Positions 7,350 through 14,433 of a DNA stretch of 26,101 bases are shown one piece after another. A program made the translations under genes and the position numbers. Source of the stretch: Accumulibacter sp. (lineage in GTDB: Bacteria > Pseudomonadota > Gammaproteobacteria > Burkholderiales > Rhodocyclaceae); contig JAITAJ010000294.1 in the NCBI GenBank assembly GCA_031284185.1, forward strand, positions 1 through 26,101, read 5' to 3'. The notes below the pieces were generated by a model, which worked only from the letters and a program-made list of their open reading frames with translations, ran no database searches and was not told the origin of the DNA. How positions within the stretch are numbered: the stretch's first letter is position 1; each line of letters starts with the position of its first letter.

Positions 7350-9743
7350 CTACGCGGGCCTGTTCAGAACCACGGTCGAGTGAATCCGTATCTGATCATC
7401 CGGGACACCAAGCCGGAATTCCGGCGGCGGCGGCGCTGCCGGAAGTGCCTCGTTGACCCATTCATCCCCGGTCTGCGCCGCTGCCGCCCAGTCCTGGGCG
7501 GCGACACGCGCCAGTTCGGCGCGCGGGATGGTGACGGTGGCGCAGTAGGTCTGCCGGCTGGCGTCTTCGTCCAGAGAGACGACCGATCCGTCCGGTCTCA
7601 TGAACCCGTTGGGGACGGCCTGATAGTCTATGCGCAGCACGATGTCCTCTCCCACATGATCCACCGAGACATCCTGCCTATCCGAGCGTCTCGACGGGAG
7701 TAGCATGGTCGTTGTGTCGGTATTCGCTGCCGTATTGAGGTTGATGGGCAGTCTCTGGTTGATGATGCTCGCCAGGACGTGCATCTGCGCAAGCTCCCCG
7801 TCGCTTGCCGTCGAGAGCGTCGCCTCCGGGTTGACGAAACGCAGGAGATGCGAATAGAACACCTGCGCCCTGGTTTCCGGGGCGCTGGCGGGCAGATCGC
7901 CTCCGTTGGGAATGCTTTCACCGTCCAGCCGCACGTGCATGGCGCGGTCGACATCCTTGACGAACAGGCTGCCCGGGTTCGGGTTTCGATACCCCCTTGC
8001 CGCGGCCGCAGCCATATCCCCCTGAAACGCTCTGGTGCCGCCGCCGGAGAAGATGTGTTGCAGCCCTTCTCTCTGTTCGTCGGGGGGGATTTGGAAAGGG
8101 GTGTTGCCCACGGAGGGCGGCGACTCGACCGAATGGCCTTCCGCGTCCCAGACCGGCAGAGCGTGCGTGTCGGCGGGCAACTGCAAGCGGGAGCTTACTT
8201 CGGGTACATCGTTCCATGCCCGATCGAAGTCCGCGTCGGAAATTCCCGCCTGATGCGCGAGCGCCTGCGCGACTGCGGCATACATTTGGCCGAACGCCAT
8301 GGCGGGGGCCGGGTTTTCGTCATGCTGCGCGTGATATTCCACGAATTCCCGCAAGGCGCGCGCCGCGCCGCCGGAGAGGAGATTGGTGACGCCTTCCCGA
8401 TCGATGTCGGAACCGCGCGCCGCCATCCGGGCGACCGCAACGTCCGCCATGTACTGGGTCAAATTGCGCTGCAAGTCGGCATCGGCCCGCACGCCCGGCG
8501 GCAGGTTGGCGAAGAGGCCGGACAGCGTGTCCCCGATTCGCGTCAGCGCCTGGTGCAATTCCTGCAGCGAGGATGCGCTGTCGATGAGACGGGTGAGCGA
8601 CGGTATCGCGTCGACCATCTGGGGAAACGCCGCGACCAGCGCCGCCGGGATTTTCTCGCCGCGCAGCATCTGCTGCCGGAGATAGGCGCCGTCTTGCGGG
8701 CGGCTCTCGCGCAGCTTTCCGGCTTCTGCCCAGGCGTCGCTCTCCAGCATGGCGCGGGTTTCCCGCACGAACGCCTCCCTGGCGTTTCGCGCATCGATCG
8801 GCGAGAGCATCTCCACCTGCGCGAGGTCGTTCTGTCCGGACAGGGCCCGCTTTACGAGCGTTTCCCGGAAAACCGCCAGTTCCGCGTCCGAAAGCGTATG
8901 CGGCGCGAGGGCTTCCCGCAGGGAGGCCGAATCGATCCGCTGTTCCGCCGTGGCCAGGTTGGTCACCCGCCGTTGCGCGTTTTGCGCGCTTTGCTGGCGC
9001 GCTCCATCCAGTTGCGCCGACGCACTCGAGAAGCTCTTGGCGTCGTCGACCAGCCTGGAGAGCAGTCTGGCTTGCAGACGCGGTTCCACATCGGCGGCGG
9101 AGACGATGGCGAGGCGGCGCTCCACCAGTTCGTCGATCGCGGCGCTCAGGGCGTTCCTGAAGAAAGCCACTTGCTCTTCGGGCTTCAGATTGCTCTTGAC
9201 GAGGGCCAGTTGTTCCCGCGCGAAATTCGCGACGAGCTGGAAGTCCCGGTCGTTCAGACGGTGGACTTCCGGACGGTTCAGCAGAGCTTCCTGGCCGGGG
9301 TTTGCCTGGGCGCGCGCCGCGACATTGCTCGCCATGATCTGCATAGCGTTGTTCGGCTTCGTCGACATGCGGGAAATCTCGACATCCGCCTGTTCCCGGT
9401 TTGCCTTGGCGGCGAGCGCGTCGGCCCGTTCCATGAGGACACGGATCTTCGCGCCGGTGAGTGGCCGGTCGACGCGCACTTCTCCCAGCATGGCGCGGAT
9501 TTGCTGGCTTGCGTTGCTGTAGTGCGGATCGTTGGAGAGCGCCGCTTTCAGGGCGTCCAGGGTTTGCGCGTTGGCCTGCCGCGCGCTGCCGATGCCGAGC
9601 GCCGACTTGATCCAGGCGCACTTTCCCGCCCGGACGATCCCGGGGGAGGAGGCGTCATTGGAGAGCCGCAGGTTGCCGTCGACCTGGAAGGCGTTCCGGA
9701 AACTGTCGAGGCTGGGCGTGTTCACAGAGGGGGGTTGTACCAT
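7350..9743 (-). CDS. Large T3SS effector candidate (797 aa)
   Basis: This is the third member of the chaperone/large-protein series. ATG at 9743 follows the preceding chaperone stop by 18 bases, with an AG-rich ribosome site. There is no signal peptide. Residues 1-120 share the helical N-terminal layout of the 816- and 828-aa proteins. About 120-480 is highly helical with many charged residues. The C-terminal third becomes beta-rich and ends with a module (VSVDHVGEDIVLRIDYQAV) that resembles the strand pattern VTIHRTESPAVLRIYG of the 816-aa protein. It lacks a Cys at the position where the other two carry one (C545, C508). No catalytic motif recognised. Its role as an effector is inferred from context. 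Confidence 0.7.
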   Translation of the reverse strand: MVQPPSVNTPSLDSFRNAFQVDGNLRLSNDASSPGIVRAGKCAWIKSALGIGSARQANAQTLDALKAALSNDPHYSNASQQIRAMLGEVRVDRPLTGAKIRVLMERADALAAKANREQADVEISRMSTKPNNAMQIMASNVAARAQANPGQEALLNRPEVHRLNDRDFQLVANFAREQLALVKSNLKPEEQVAFFRNALSAAIDELVERRLAIVSAADVEPRLQARLLSRLVDDAKSFSSASAQLDGARQQSAQNAQRRVTNLATAEQRIDSASLREALAPHTLSDAELAVFRETLVKRALSGQNDLAQVEMLSPIDARNAREAFVRETRAMLESDAWAEAGKLRESRPQDGAYLRQQMLRGEKIPAALVAAFPQMVDAIPSLTRLIDSASSLQELHQALTRIGDTLSGLFANLPPGVRADADLQRNLTQYMADVAVARMAARGSDIDREGVTNLLSGGAARALREFVEYHAQHDENPAPAMAFGQMYAAVAQALAHQAGISDADFDRAWNDVPEVSSRLQLPADTHALPVWDAEGHSVESPPSVGNTPFQIPPDEQREGLQHIFSGGGTRAFQGDMAAAAARGYRNPNPGSLFVKDVDRAMHVRLDGESIPNGGDLPASAPETRAQVFYSHLLRFVNPEATLSTASDGELAQMHVLASIINQRLPINLNTAANTDTTTMLLPSRRSDRQDVSVDHVGEDIVLRIDYQAVPNGFMRPDGSVVSLDEDASRQTYCATVTIPRAELARVAAQDWAAAAQTGDEWVNEALPAAPPPPEFRLGVPDDQIRIHSTVVLNRPA

Positions 9744-9761
9744 GATCTCGTCTCTTTCCGT

Positions 9762-10235
9762 TCAGATGCGCAGACCCGGCCAGCCGCCTTCGAGCGGGCT
9801 GGGCGCCGCTTCCGGCGCGTCGGTGAGAATTTCCTGAATGCGGCGTGTCCAGTCCTTCGCCTGGCCCACGAAGCATTCGAGATAGCGATAGAGCGCGTCG
9901 CCCTCCAGGTTGCCGGAAAAGACCTGCCCCGAGAGGACGATGCTATCCAGTTCGGCATGAAGGCCCAGAGCGAGGCCGCCCGTGTCCCGGCCCAGGCAGT
10001 TGGCCTCCAGCAGCGCCGTGTAGAGCGGCAGCGCTCTGGGGCCGTGCTCCGCCGCGCCGACGACGGCATAGAGGTGCGCGGTCTTCGCCTCCTCGGACCA
10101 TTGCAGGGAAAAGAGCTGCCCGTCGATCTCCAGCATACAGGCGGACGCCTCGTCCAGCGCCAGATCGGGGATGCCAATGGCTTCGCCCAGGCGCGCGAGA
10201 ATCGGTTGGAAAATGTTGGATTCCTGTTGTGCCAT
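9762..10235 (-). CDS. Class I (CesT-type) T3SS chaperone for the 797-aa protein
   Basis: The product is 157 aa and acidic. ATG at 10235 has a strong GAGGAGC ribosome site. The layout follows the other pair chaperones: an N-terminal helix (NIFQPILARLGEAIGI), beta strands, a Gly-rich CLGRDTGGLALGLHAE segment, a helix ending CFVGQAKDWTRRIQ, a Pro/Ala linker and a C-terminal GLRI. It directly precedes the 797-aa gene. Upstream lies the duplicated translocator tail at 10260-10541, which separates it from the translocator gene by 234 bases; whether it shares the translocator transcript is uncertain. Confidence 0.8.
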   Translation of the reverse strand: MAQQESNIFQPILARLGEAIGIPDLALDEASACMLEIDGQLFSLQWSEEAKTAHLYAVVGAAEHGPRALPLYTALLEANCLGRDTGGLALGLHAELDSIVLSGQVFSGNLEGDALYRYLECFVGQAKDWTRRIQEILTDAPEAAPSPLEGGWPGLRI

Positions 10236-10259
10236 CGTGTCTTGCTCCTCGTGGGTAAA

Positions 10260-10541
10260 ATGTCCGGCTCCCCGCTCCGGGAGGGAGGGCGTACCCGCCC
10301 GCCGGAAACGGAGGATTGGTTTTGCCTCAGCCCAATGATCTTCGCGCGCGTCTGGTTCTGCGCCTGCTGGATGGAATCCTGGGCGGCCAGTGCCTTTTCA
10401 GGATGTCCGGCTCCCCGCTCCGGAAGGGAGGGCGTGCCCGCCCGCCGGAAACGGAGGATTGGTTCTGCCTCAGCCCAATATCTTCGCGCGCGTCTGGTTC
10501 TGAGCCTGCTGGATGGAATCCTGGGCGGCCAGTGCCTTTTC
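10260..10541. repeat. Tandem duplication (about 140 bases x2) of the translocator gene 3' end
   Basis: Bases 10260-10399 and 10403-10541 are near-identical direct repeats with a 143-base period, a handful of substitutions and one single-base indel (AATGATC against AATATC). The right-hand copy includes the last codons and stop of the translocator gene at 10470-11222. The left-hand copy is therefore a dead, frameshifted duplicate of its C-terminus plus 3' flank. The flank holds an imperfect GC-rich palindrome (CCCGCTCCGG... and CCGCCCGCCGGAAACGGAGG). The duplication fills the gap between the translocator and chaperone genes. Confidence 0.95.
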
Positions 10542-11222
10542 GATGAGTTCCTTGAGGCTATCGTCGATGTCTTTGAGGGAATCGCGCATTTCGCGCAATT
10601 TTTCCTGATCGGCGTCCATTTCCTTGATTTCGGCCTGGTAGAGAGTGCCGTAGTAGTCGCCGACGGCCTTGGGGATGCTTGCGAAGCCGCTGGCGGCCTG
10701 GCCCACGCCCTGGCCCTTGGTGTTGAGGGCGGTGCTCTGCGTGGTGTTGGGATTCTTGAAGGCCGCGCCCGCCATGCCCGCCTGCGCCGCGCCGCCCGCG
10801 ATGGTGAGCGCGCCGCTGACGACGGCCATGGCGAATTGGACGGCGGCCATTTCGCGCATCTTGTCGGCCTGTTCTTCCATCGAGGCGACGACCGCTTCGG
10901 TCGCCGCGTGACGCAGTTCCCGGTCCTGCTCGCGCTGCTGCGCCGCGAATTTGGTCACGAGACTCATGACCAGCGCGCCGGGCGAGGGCATGACGCCGAA
11001 TTCGGCGATGCGCGCAACGTCCGCGCCGTTGGGCGGCGCAAGCTGGGGCAGACGCTTGCTGATCTGGTCGGCGACCAGATCGAAGCTCTGCCCGGAGCTT
11101 GCCGCTTCCAGCAAGAGAGTGTCGACCTGATTCTGGCTGACGCCCTGACTGCGCGCTTCTTCCAGCAGATTTTCATAGATTTGCTGGTTGAAGTTGGGAA
11201 TGTTCGAGACTGTCGATACCAT
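10470..11222 (-). CDS. sctB: T3SS minor translocator (SctB / YopD-like)
   Basis: The 250-aa protein has one hydrophobic stretch (about 125-155, AVQFAMAVVSGALTIAGGAA), an amphipathic N-terminal half and a charged coiled-coil-like C-terminus (about 195-245, with EKLREMRDSLKDIDDSLKEL). This matches the YopD/EspB/SipC class: a secreted protein that joins the larger translocator to form the pore in the host membrane. It follows the major translocator gene by 12 bases and a SycD-type chaperone gene precedes both, the usual arrangement. ATG at 11222 has AAGGAG upstream. The 3' end is duplicated downstream. Sequence divergence in this family is high, so the name rests on topology and context. Confidence 0.78.
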   Translation of the reverse strand: MVSTVSNIPNFNQQIYENLLEEARSQGVSQNQVDTLLLEAASSGQSFDLVADQISKRLPQLAPPNGADVARIAEFGVMPSPGALVMSLVTKFAAQQREQDRELRHAATEAVVASMEEQADKMREMAAVQFAMAVVSGALTIAGGAAQAGMAGAAFKNPNTTQSTALNTKGQGVGQAASGFASIPKAVGDYYGTLYQAEIKEMDADQEKLREMRDSLKDIDDSLKELIEKALAAQDSIQQAQNQTRAKILG

Positions 11223-11234
11223 GATTTTTCTCCT

Positions 11235-12260
11235 TTATGCCACGGCGGGCGGCTGACTGGTGAGGATGGCCGCTTGCGCCTCCGTATTGCCCTGGACGAT
11301 TTCCTGCACGCTCGCGAGCAACTCCTCGGCGCGTTTCATGACGGCTTCCATGAACTTGGTCTCGATGTCCTGGGCCTCCATGATGCGTTCGAGAATCGCT
11401 TCCAGTTCCTTTTGCGCGGCCCTCGATTCGGTGATGGCCTTGTCGAAGCCCGCGCTGACGATGGAAAGGCCGCCCTGGGCCATGGTGGTCAGGCCGCTGC
11501 CCAGGCTGGCCAACTGGCCGATCCGGGCGGCGATATTGATCACCTTGCCGGCCATCTCCGCCGTCTTGGCGGCGGATCCCGCCGCGCCCGCGCCCAGGCT
11601 CAGGACCGCGCCGATCACGGTGATGCCGATTTCCACGCCCATGCCGATCCACTGCGCGGTTTCCTCGTCCGCGCCGCACTGCTTGGCGAGTTCGGCCACC
11701 CCCGCGGAAATGCTGTATTTGCCGTCGGTCGCCTCGCTCACGATGCTGTTGATCGTCATCGTGAGCATGATGGCCGCGCCCACGATCAGGAGGGGATTGG
11801 CGGTGGCGATGGCAACGGCGGCGGTGGCAACGGCGGCGATCGCGCCCAGCACCATGCCGATCCACTTGAACGCCTTCATGAACGGGGAGAGCTTTTCCTG
11901 TTCGCGCAGCTTTTCGAGTTGCGTCTGGAGTTCCTCGATTTTCTTCTGGCTGGCTTCCTCGCGTTCCGCCGCCTTGGCCTTCAGGGTTTCCAGCCCGGTC
12001 TTGGTAGTGATCTGGCGGGTTTCCAGGCCCACCGCCTTCACCAGTTCTTCCAGGGAAATGCTGCCCGCCAGCAGCGGCGCGATGAGCTTGGGCAGTTCCT
12101 CGAACAGCGTGTTGATGAAGTCGTCCGCCGCGGTGTCGACGGGCGGCAGGTTCTCGGCGGTGCCGTCGCCCCCCCCGCCCACGTTTCCCGTGGCCGGAGC
12201 GTCGACTTCCGGGGTCGTCGGGTAACCCGAGGGCATACCGTTGAGAGTCACTGTCGTCAT
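11235..12260 (-). CDS. sctE: T3SS major translocator (SctE / YopB, SipB-like)
   Basis: The 341-aa protein has two hydrophobic regions (about 132-175 and 205-230) separated by a short polar loop, a coiled coil before the first (about 90-125) and another after the second (about 275-330). This two-hairpin arrangement with flanking coiled coils is that of YopB/SipB/IpaB/SseC proteins, which insert in the host membrane and form the translocation pore. The Gly-rich N-terminus has no Sec signal, as expected for a T3SS substrate. It starts just after its SycD-type chaperone gene ends (stop at 12262) and is followed by sctB. ATG at 12260 overlaps an AAAGGAGA-type ribosome site within the preceding coding end. 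Confidence 0.85.
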   Translation of the reverse strand: MTTVTLNGMPSGYPTTPEVDAPATGNVGGGGDGTAENLPPVDTAADDFINTLFEELPKLIAPLLAGSISLEELVKAVGLETRQITTKTGLETLKAKAAEREEASQKKIEELQTQLEKLREQEKLSPFMKAFKWIGMVLGAIAAVATAAVAIATANPLLIVGAAIMLTMTINSIVSEATDGKYSISAGVAELAKQCGADEETAQWIGMGVEIGITVIGAVLSLGAGAAGSAAKTAEMAGKVINIAARIGQLASLGSGLTTMAQGGLSIVSAGFDKAITESRAAQKELEAILERIMEAQDIETKFMEAVMKRAEELLASVQEIVQGNTEAQAAILTSQPPAVA

Positions 12261-12261
12261 T

Positions 12262-12756
12262 TCATTCTCCTTTGCGAATCAGATCGAGCAATGCTTTTGC
12301 CCGATCACGGTAGTTCTGGTGAACACTGTCGTCGGGCTTGCCGAATTCCAGGGCCGCGTCGAAGAGGGCGATGGCGTTTTCCTTGTCGCCCAGTTTCAGG
12401 TAGCAAAGCCCCGCATGGACCGAGGGCGCGGGGTCGCCCAGGGCGCCGGCGATCGAGGCCATGTTGTAGGCGTCGATCGCGCCCGCCAGATTGCCCGCGG
12501 CCTGGCGGCTGCCGCCCCGTCCCATCCAGACGCGCGCGTCGGTGTGGTCCTCGATGCACAGGGCGGACAAGAGCTTTTCCGCGTCCGTGTGGTTGCCCGC
12601 GCCGTAGAGGTTGTAGGCGAGGCCGTAACCCGCTTCGAGCGCCTCGGCGGATAAGCCGGCGACGTCGCCGATAGTCGCGCCCTTTTCCAGGCCGGCGAAG
12701 ATCGCATCGATGAGTTCCGGGCTCGCGGCTTGCGGGGTGGGAATGGTGGCTGTCAT
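12262..12756 (-). CDS. SycD/LcrH-type translocator chaperone (TPR)
   Basis: The 164-aa acidic protein is built of helical pairs fitting tetratricopeptide repeats (about 40-155: YGLAYNLYGAGNHTDAEKLL, then WMGRGGSRQAAGNLAGAIDA, then VHAGLCYLKLGDKENAIALF). The SycD/LcrH/SicA class II chaperones have three such repeats and bind the two translocators in the cytoplasm. Position directly before the sctE and sctB translocator genes supports that role. ATG at 12756 has a GGAA-type ribosome site. Some class II chaperones also act as co-regulators, which cannot be judged here. Confidence 0.88.
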   Translation of the reverse strand: MTATIPTPQAASPELIDAIFAGLEKGATIGDVAGLSAEALEAGYGLAYNLYGAGNHTDAEKLLSALCIEDHTDARVWMGRGGSRQAAGNLAGAIDAYNMASIAGALGDPAPSVHAGLCYLKLGDKENAIALFDAALEFGKPDDSVHQNYRDRAKALLDLIRKGE

Positions 12757-12877
12757 AGTGTTTCCTTTTCAAGAAAAATGAATGTCGAAGTACGAGTGCA
12801 CGTGGCGCCTTCCGCCTCGGGACGCATCCCCGGTGAGATGAAATGCCGCCGAACCGCTTTCCTTCCGGCGCAAAGTC

Positions 12878-13177
12878 TCACAACCGGAGCGCGCCGGGAC
12901 GATTGCCGGGAGTGGCCGCGCCCGCCGGGGTCTTCGCCTCCCACCGGGCGTGGCCCTTGCGTTCCTCGCCGGCCCGCTTCGCCGCGGCGCGCGCGGCCTC
13001 CACATGCGCCTTCAGTTCCGGCGGCGGATTCTCCACATCCGTTCCCTTGAGGAAATCCTCCGTCACCCCTTGCGCCTTCAAGAGCGCGTCGAACTGCCCG
13101 TTCAATTGGGAAATCTCGTTGGACAGACGCTCGACCGCTTGCTCTTGTTCGGAAAGTTCCTGTTCCGTGAATGCCAT
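12878..13177 (-). CDS. Small coiled-coil protein, first gene of the translocator/effector string
   Basis: ATG at 13177 was chosen because AAAGGAG lies upstream at good spacing and a sigma-54-type promoter sits about 70 bases before it; the longer in-frame ORF would run through the promoter. The 99-aa product begins with a probable coiled coil (EQEQAVERLSNEISQLNGQF), has a charged helical middle and a Gly/Pro-rich tail ending GALRL. That end matches the LRV/LRI termini of the three pair chaperones. I do not recognise the family. Being promoter-proximal to the translocator chaperone it may be a translocator- or tip-associated chaperone or a regulator. It does not look like a V-antigen tip protein (too short). 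A 121-base gap follows before the SycD gene. Confidence 0.7.
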   Translation of the reverse strand: MAFTEQELSEQEQAVERLSNEISQLNGQFDALLKAQGVTEDFLKGTDVENPPPELKAHVEAARAAAKRAGEERKGHARWEAKTPAGAATPGNRPGALRL

Positions 13178-13244
13178 GATCCTCGCTCCTTTGATCGAAA
13201 AAACCGAATGTTTGTAATTGCCCGAAATAAGCCGCCGAGGGGCA

Positions 13245-13260
13245 AGCAAACGCTGTGCCA
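13245..13260 (-). promoter_or_regulatory. Sigma-54 promoter for the translocator/effector string
   Basis: On the minus strand the sequence reads TGGCAC-AGCGT-TTGCT, with GG and GC at the exact -24/-12 spacing. It differs from the TGGCACG-N4-TTGCW consensus at one position. Transcription would start near 13235, leaving a 5' leader of roughly 55 bases before the ATG at 13177. Confidence 0.8.
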
Positions 13261-13365
13261 CATCCATTGGAAGCGTCGGGAAACACAGGCCGACCCATTG
13301 AAAACAAATGGATATTTTCCTCTTTCGTCTTCACCGGCGATTCCCGCGGAGCCATCCCGGCGGGA

Positions 13366-13380
13366 GCAAATAAAGTTGGC
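13366..13380. promoter_or_regulatory. 15-mer enhancer-like site, copy 1
   Basis: GCAAATAAAGTTGGC matches the site at 14201-14215 at 13 of 15 positions. It lies about 105 bases upstream of the sigma-54 promoter at 13245-13260, a usual distance for an activator site. This is inferred as a binding site of a sigma-54 enhancer-binding protein. Confidence 0.55.
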
Positions 13381-13590
13381 ACCGGAGGAACGCGCCTGGA
13401 GGCGGAGGCGTTTTTTCGCGGACGGGGGCATTCCTTCGGCCCATGCGAAACCGGGCGGATCGGAACGAATCCGGCGGCATGGCGCCGCCGCCGTCCCCTC
13501 CCCAGGCGGGCGCCGTGGAACTCACGGCGTCATTCTTCGAGTGGCCGGCCCCTCGTTTCGGAGCGTCGTGGTTTCAGGGCGCGAACGCGC

Positions 13591-13941
13591 TCATGTCATT
13601 GAAAGCCCCGGCACCTCCAGCGCGCCGCACAACCTCGCCATGCCGTAGGCGTCGATGGCCTTCTCGGGATTCCCCATGCCTTGCAGGCTGTCGCCCAGCC
13701 CCATCCAGAAACGGCGGTCATCGCAATCATGGAGGCAGAGGCGGAGGAACACCACGGCCGCGTCGGAATAATTGCCCAGGGTGGCCAGGCGGCGTCCCAG
13801 GTTGTGGAGGATTTCCAGTTGTTCCCTGGGGATGCAGGAGGACTCCCCTCCCCCGGCAAGGATCGAGACGATCTCGTTGACGTCCGGGATGACGCGCGGC
13901 GGCGATCCCGCCTTGACGATGGAGAGCGTGGGAATTTCCAT
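13591..13941 (-). CDS. Second SycD-like TPR protein (116 aa)
   Basis: From ATG 13941 the product is 116 aa. Its C-terminal two thirds (LHNLGRRLATLGNYSDAAVV, then FWMGLGDSLQGMGNPEKAID) follow the TPR pattern of the 164-aa chaperone at 12262. They share WMGxGxSxQxxGNxxxAIDAYxMAxxxGALxxP, but the third repeat is missing. The ORF is open further upstream to 14139, but that extension is Pro/Arg/His-rich and looks non-coding, so 13941 is preferred; the ribosome site (AAGG, loosely spaced) is weak. It may be a shortened paralogue that binds a different substrate or a regulator, or a decaying duplicate. It is divergent from sctP and separated by 330 bases from the string below. Confidence 0.6.
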   Translation of the reverse strand: MEIPTLSIVKAGSPPRVIPDVNEIVSILAGGGESSCIPREQLEILHNLGRRLATLGNYSDAAVVFLRLCLHDCDDRRFWMGLGDSLQGMGNPEKAIDAYGMARLCGALEVPGLSMT

Positions 13942-14047
13942 CGGAAACGGGCCTTGCGTCACGAAAGACGCGCTGGGATGGGCACGTGGCGGGGGGTGGG
14001 GAACGCCACGCCCGGCGCGGGATTGGCGCGGGATTCCTGGATGCCTG

Positions 14048-14062
14048 TGAAAGACGGTGCCA
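14048..14062 (-). promoter_or_regulatory. Weak sigma-54-like site before the second SycD-like gene
   Basis: On the minus strand the sequence reads TGGCAC-CGTCT-TTCA. The -24 half is perfect but the -12 GC is absent, so it may be degenerate or unused. It is about 110 bases before the ATG at 13941 and about 140 bases from the shared 15-mer at 14201-14215. Confidence 0.25.
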
Positions 14063-14193
14063 CCGATTTCATTTGTCAGCCCTTCCCCCGGAAACCTGAT
14101 GAATGAAACGTCATGTCCATGCGTGAACCGAATCCGCATGAATCTTTTGCGGACATTCTATCAGAAGCGGCTTTCCCCCGGCTCTTTCACGCG

Positions 14194-14222
14194 CCCGACC
14201 GCCAATAAAATTGGCGGTCGGG
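14194..14222. promoter_or_regulatory. 29-base perfect palindrome containing 15-mer enhancer-like site, copy 2
   Basis: Arms CCCGACCGCCAA (14194-14205) and TTGGCGGTCGGG (14211-14222) are perfect 12-base complements around TAAAA. The core GCCAATAAAATTGGC (14201-14215) matches the 15-mers at 13366 and 18356. It lies about 100 bases upstream of the sigma-54 site at 14317-14332. Inferred activator binding site; as RNA it would also form a hairpin. Confidence 0.65.
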
Positions 14223-14316
14223 GAGGAGGCTGGCCACTGGACACGCGCCCGCGCGACGCCGCCAAGCCATTGTTTTGTGAAGCAGCGCTTCGTTCGGAAA
14301 TCCATGCCATCCACTC

Positions 14317-14332
14317 TGGAATGAAATATGCT
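14317..14332 (+). promoter_or_regulatory. Sigma-54-like promoter for sctPQR operon
   Basis: TGGAAT-GAAAT-ATGCT has GG and GC at the correct -24/-12 spacing, with the less conserved CAC and first T replaced. Start of transcription would be near 14343, about 90 bases before the GTG of sctP. Confidence 0.5.
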
Positions 14333-14433
14333 TCATGAGCGGCCATTTGCGCTTTTCCGCCGCGATTCGGAACGAGGACACGAAGGTTTCGGGGTTGCGG
14401 CCTTCCCGAAAGCGGAAAGCAAGGAGAGCTTTT

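Larger units (their letters stand above)
13178..13590. other. Non-coding control region upstream of the minus-strand string
   Basis: This 413-base stretch between the 99-aa gene and the stop of the next upstream minus-strand gene shows no convincing ORF. It contains the sigma-54 promoter (13245-13260), the 15-mer at 13366-13380, and a small hairpin with arms CGCCGTG (13511-13517) and CACGGCG (13523-13529). The part 13385-13510 is GC-rich without further recognisable signals. Confidence 0.6.
14142..14433. other. Divergent intergenic control region before sctP
   Basis: There is no convincing gene between the two divergent units. The region holds the 29-base palindrome at 14194-14222, the sigma-54-like promoter at 14317-14332 and the AAGGAG ribosome site at 14421-14426. 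An ATG at 14335 is in frame with sctP, but it overlaps the promoter and has no ribosome site, so it was not used as the start. Confidence 0.6.

Noticed and set aside
7779..12674. A 1631-codon plus-strand open frame
   Set aside because: It is the antisense of five genes with good ribosome sites and recognisable products. It is rich in Arg, Gly and His, has no domain pattern, and arises from high GC content at codon position three.
13377..13391. TTGGCACC on the plus strand as a sigma-54 promoter
   Set aside because: The -12 half (TTGC) is absent at the needed distance and no plus-strand gene follows.
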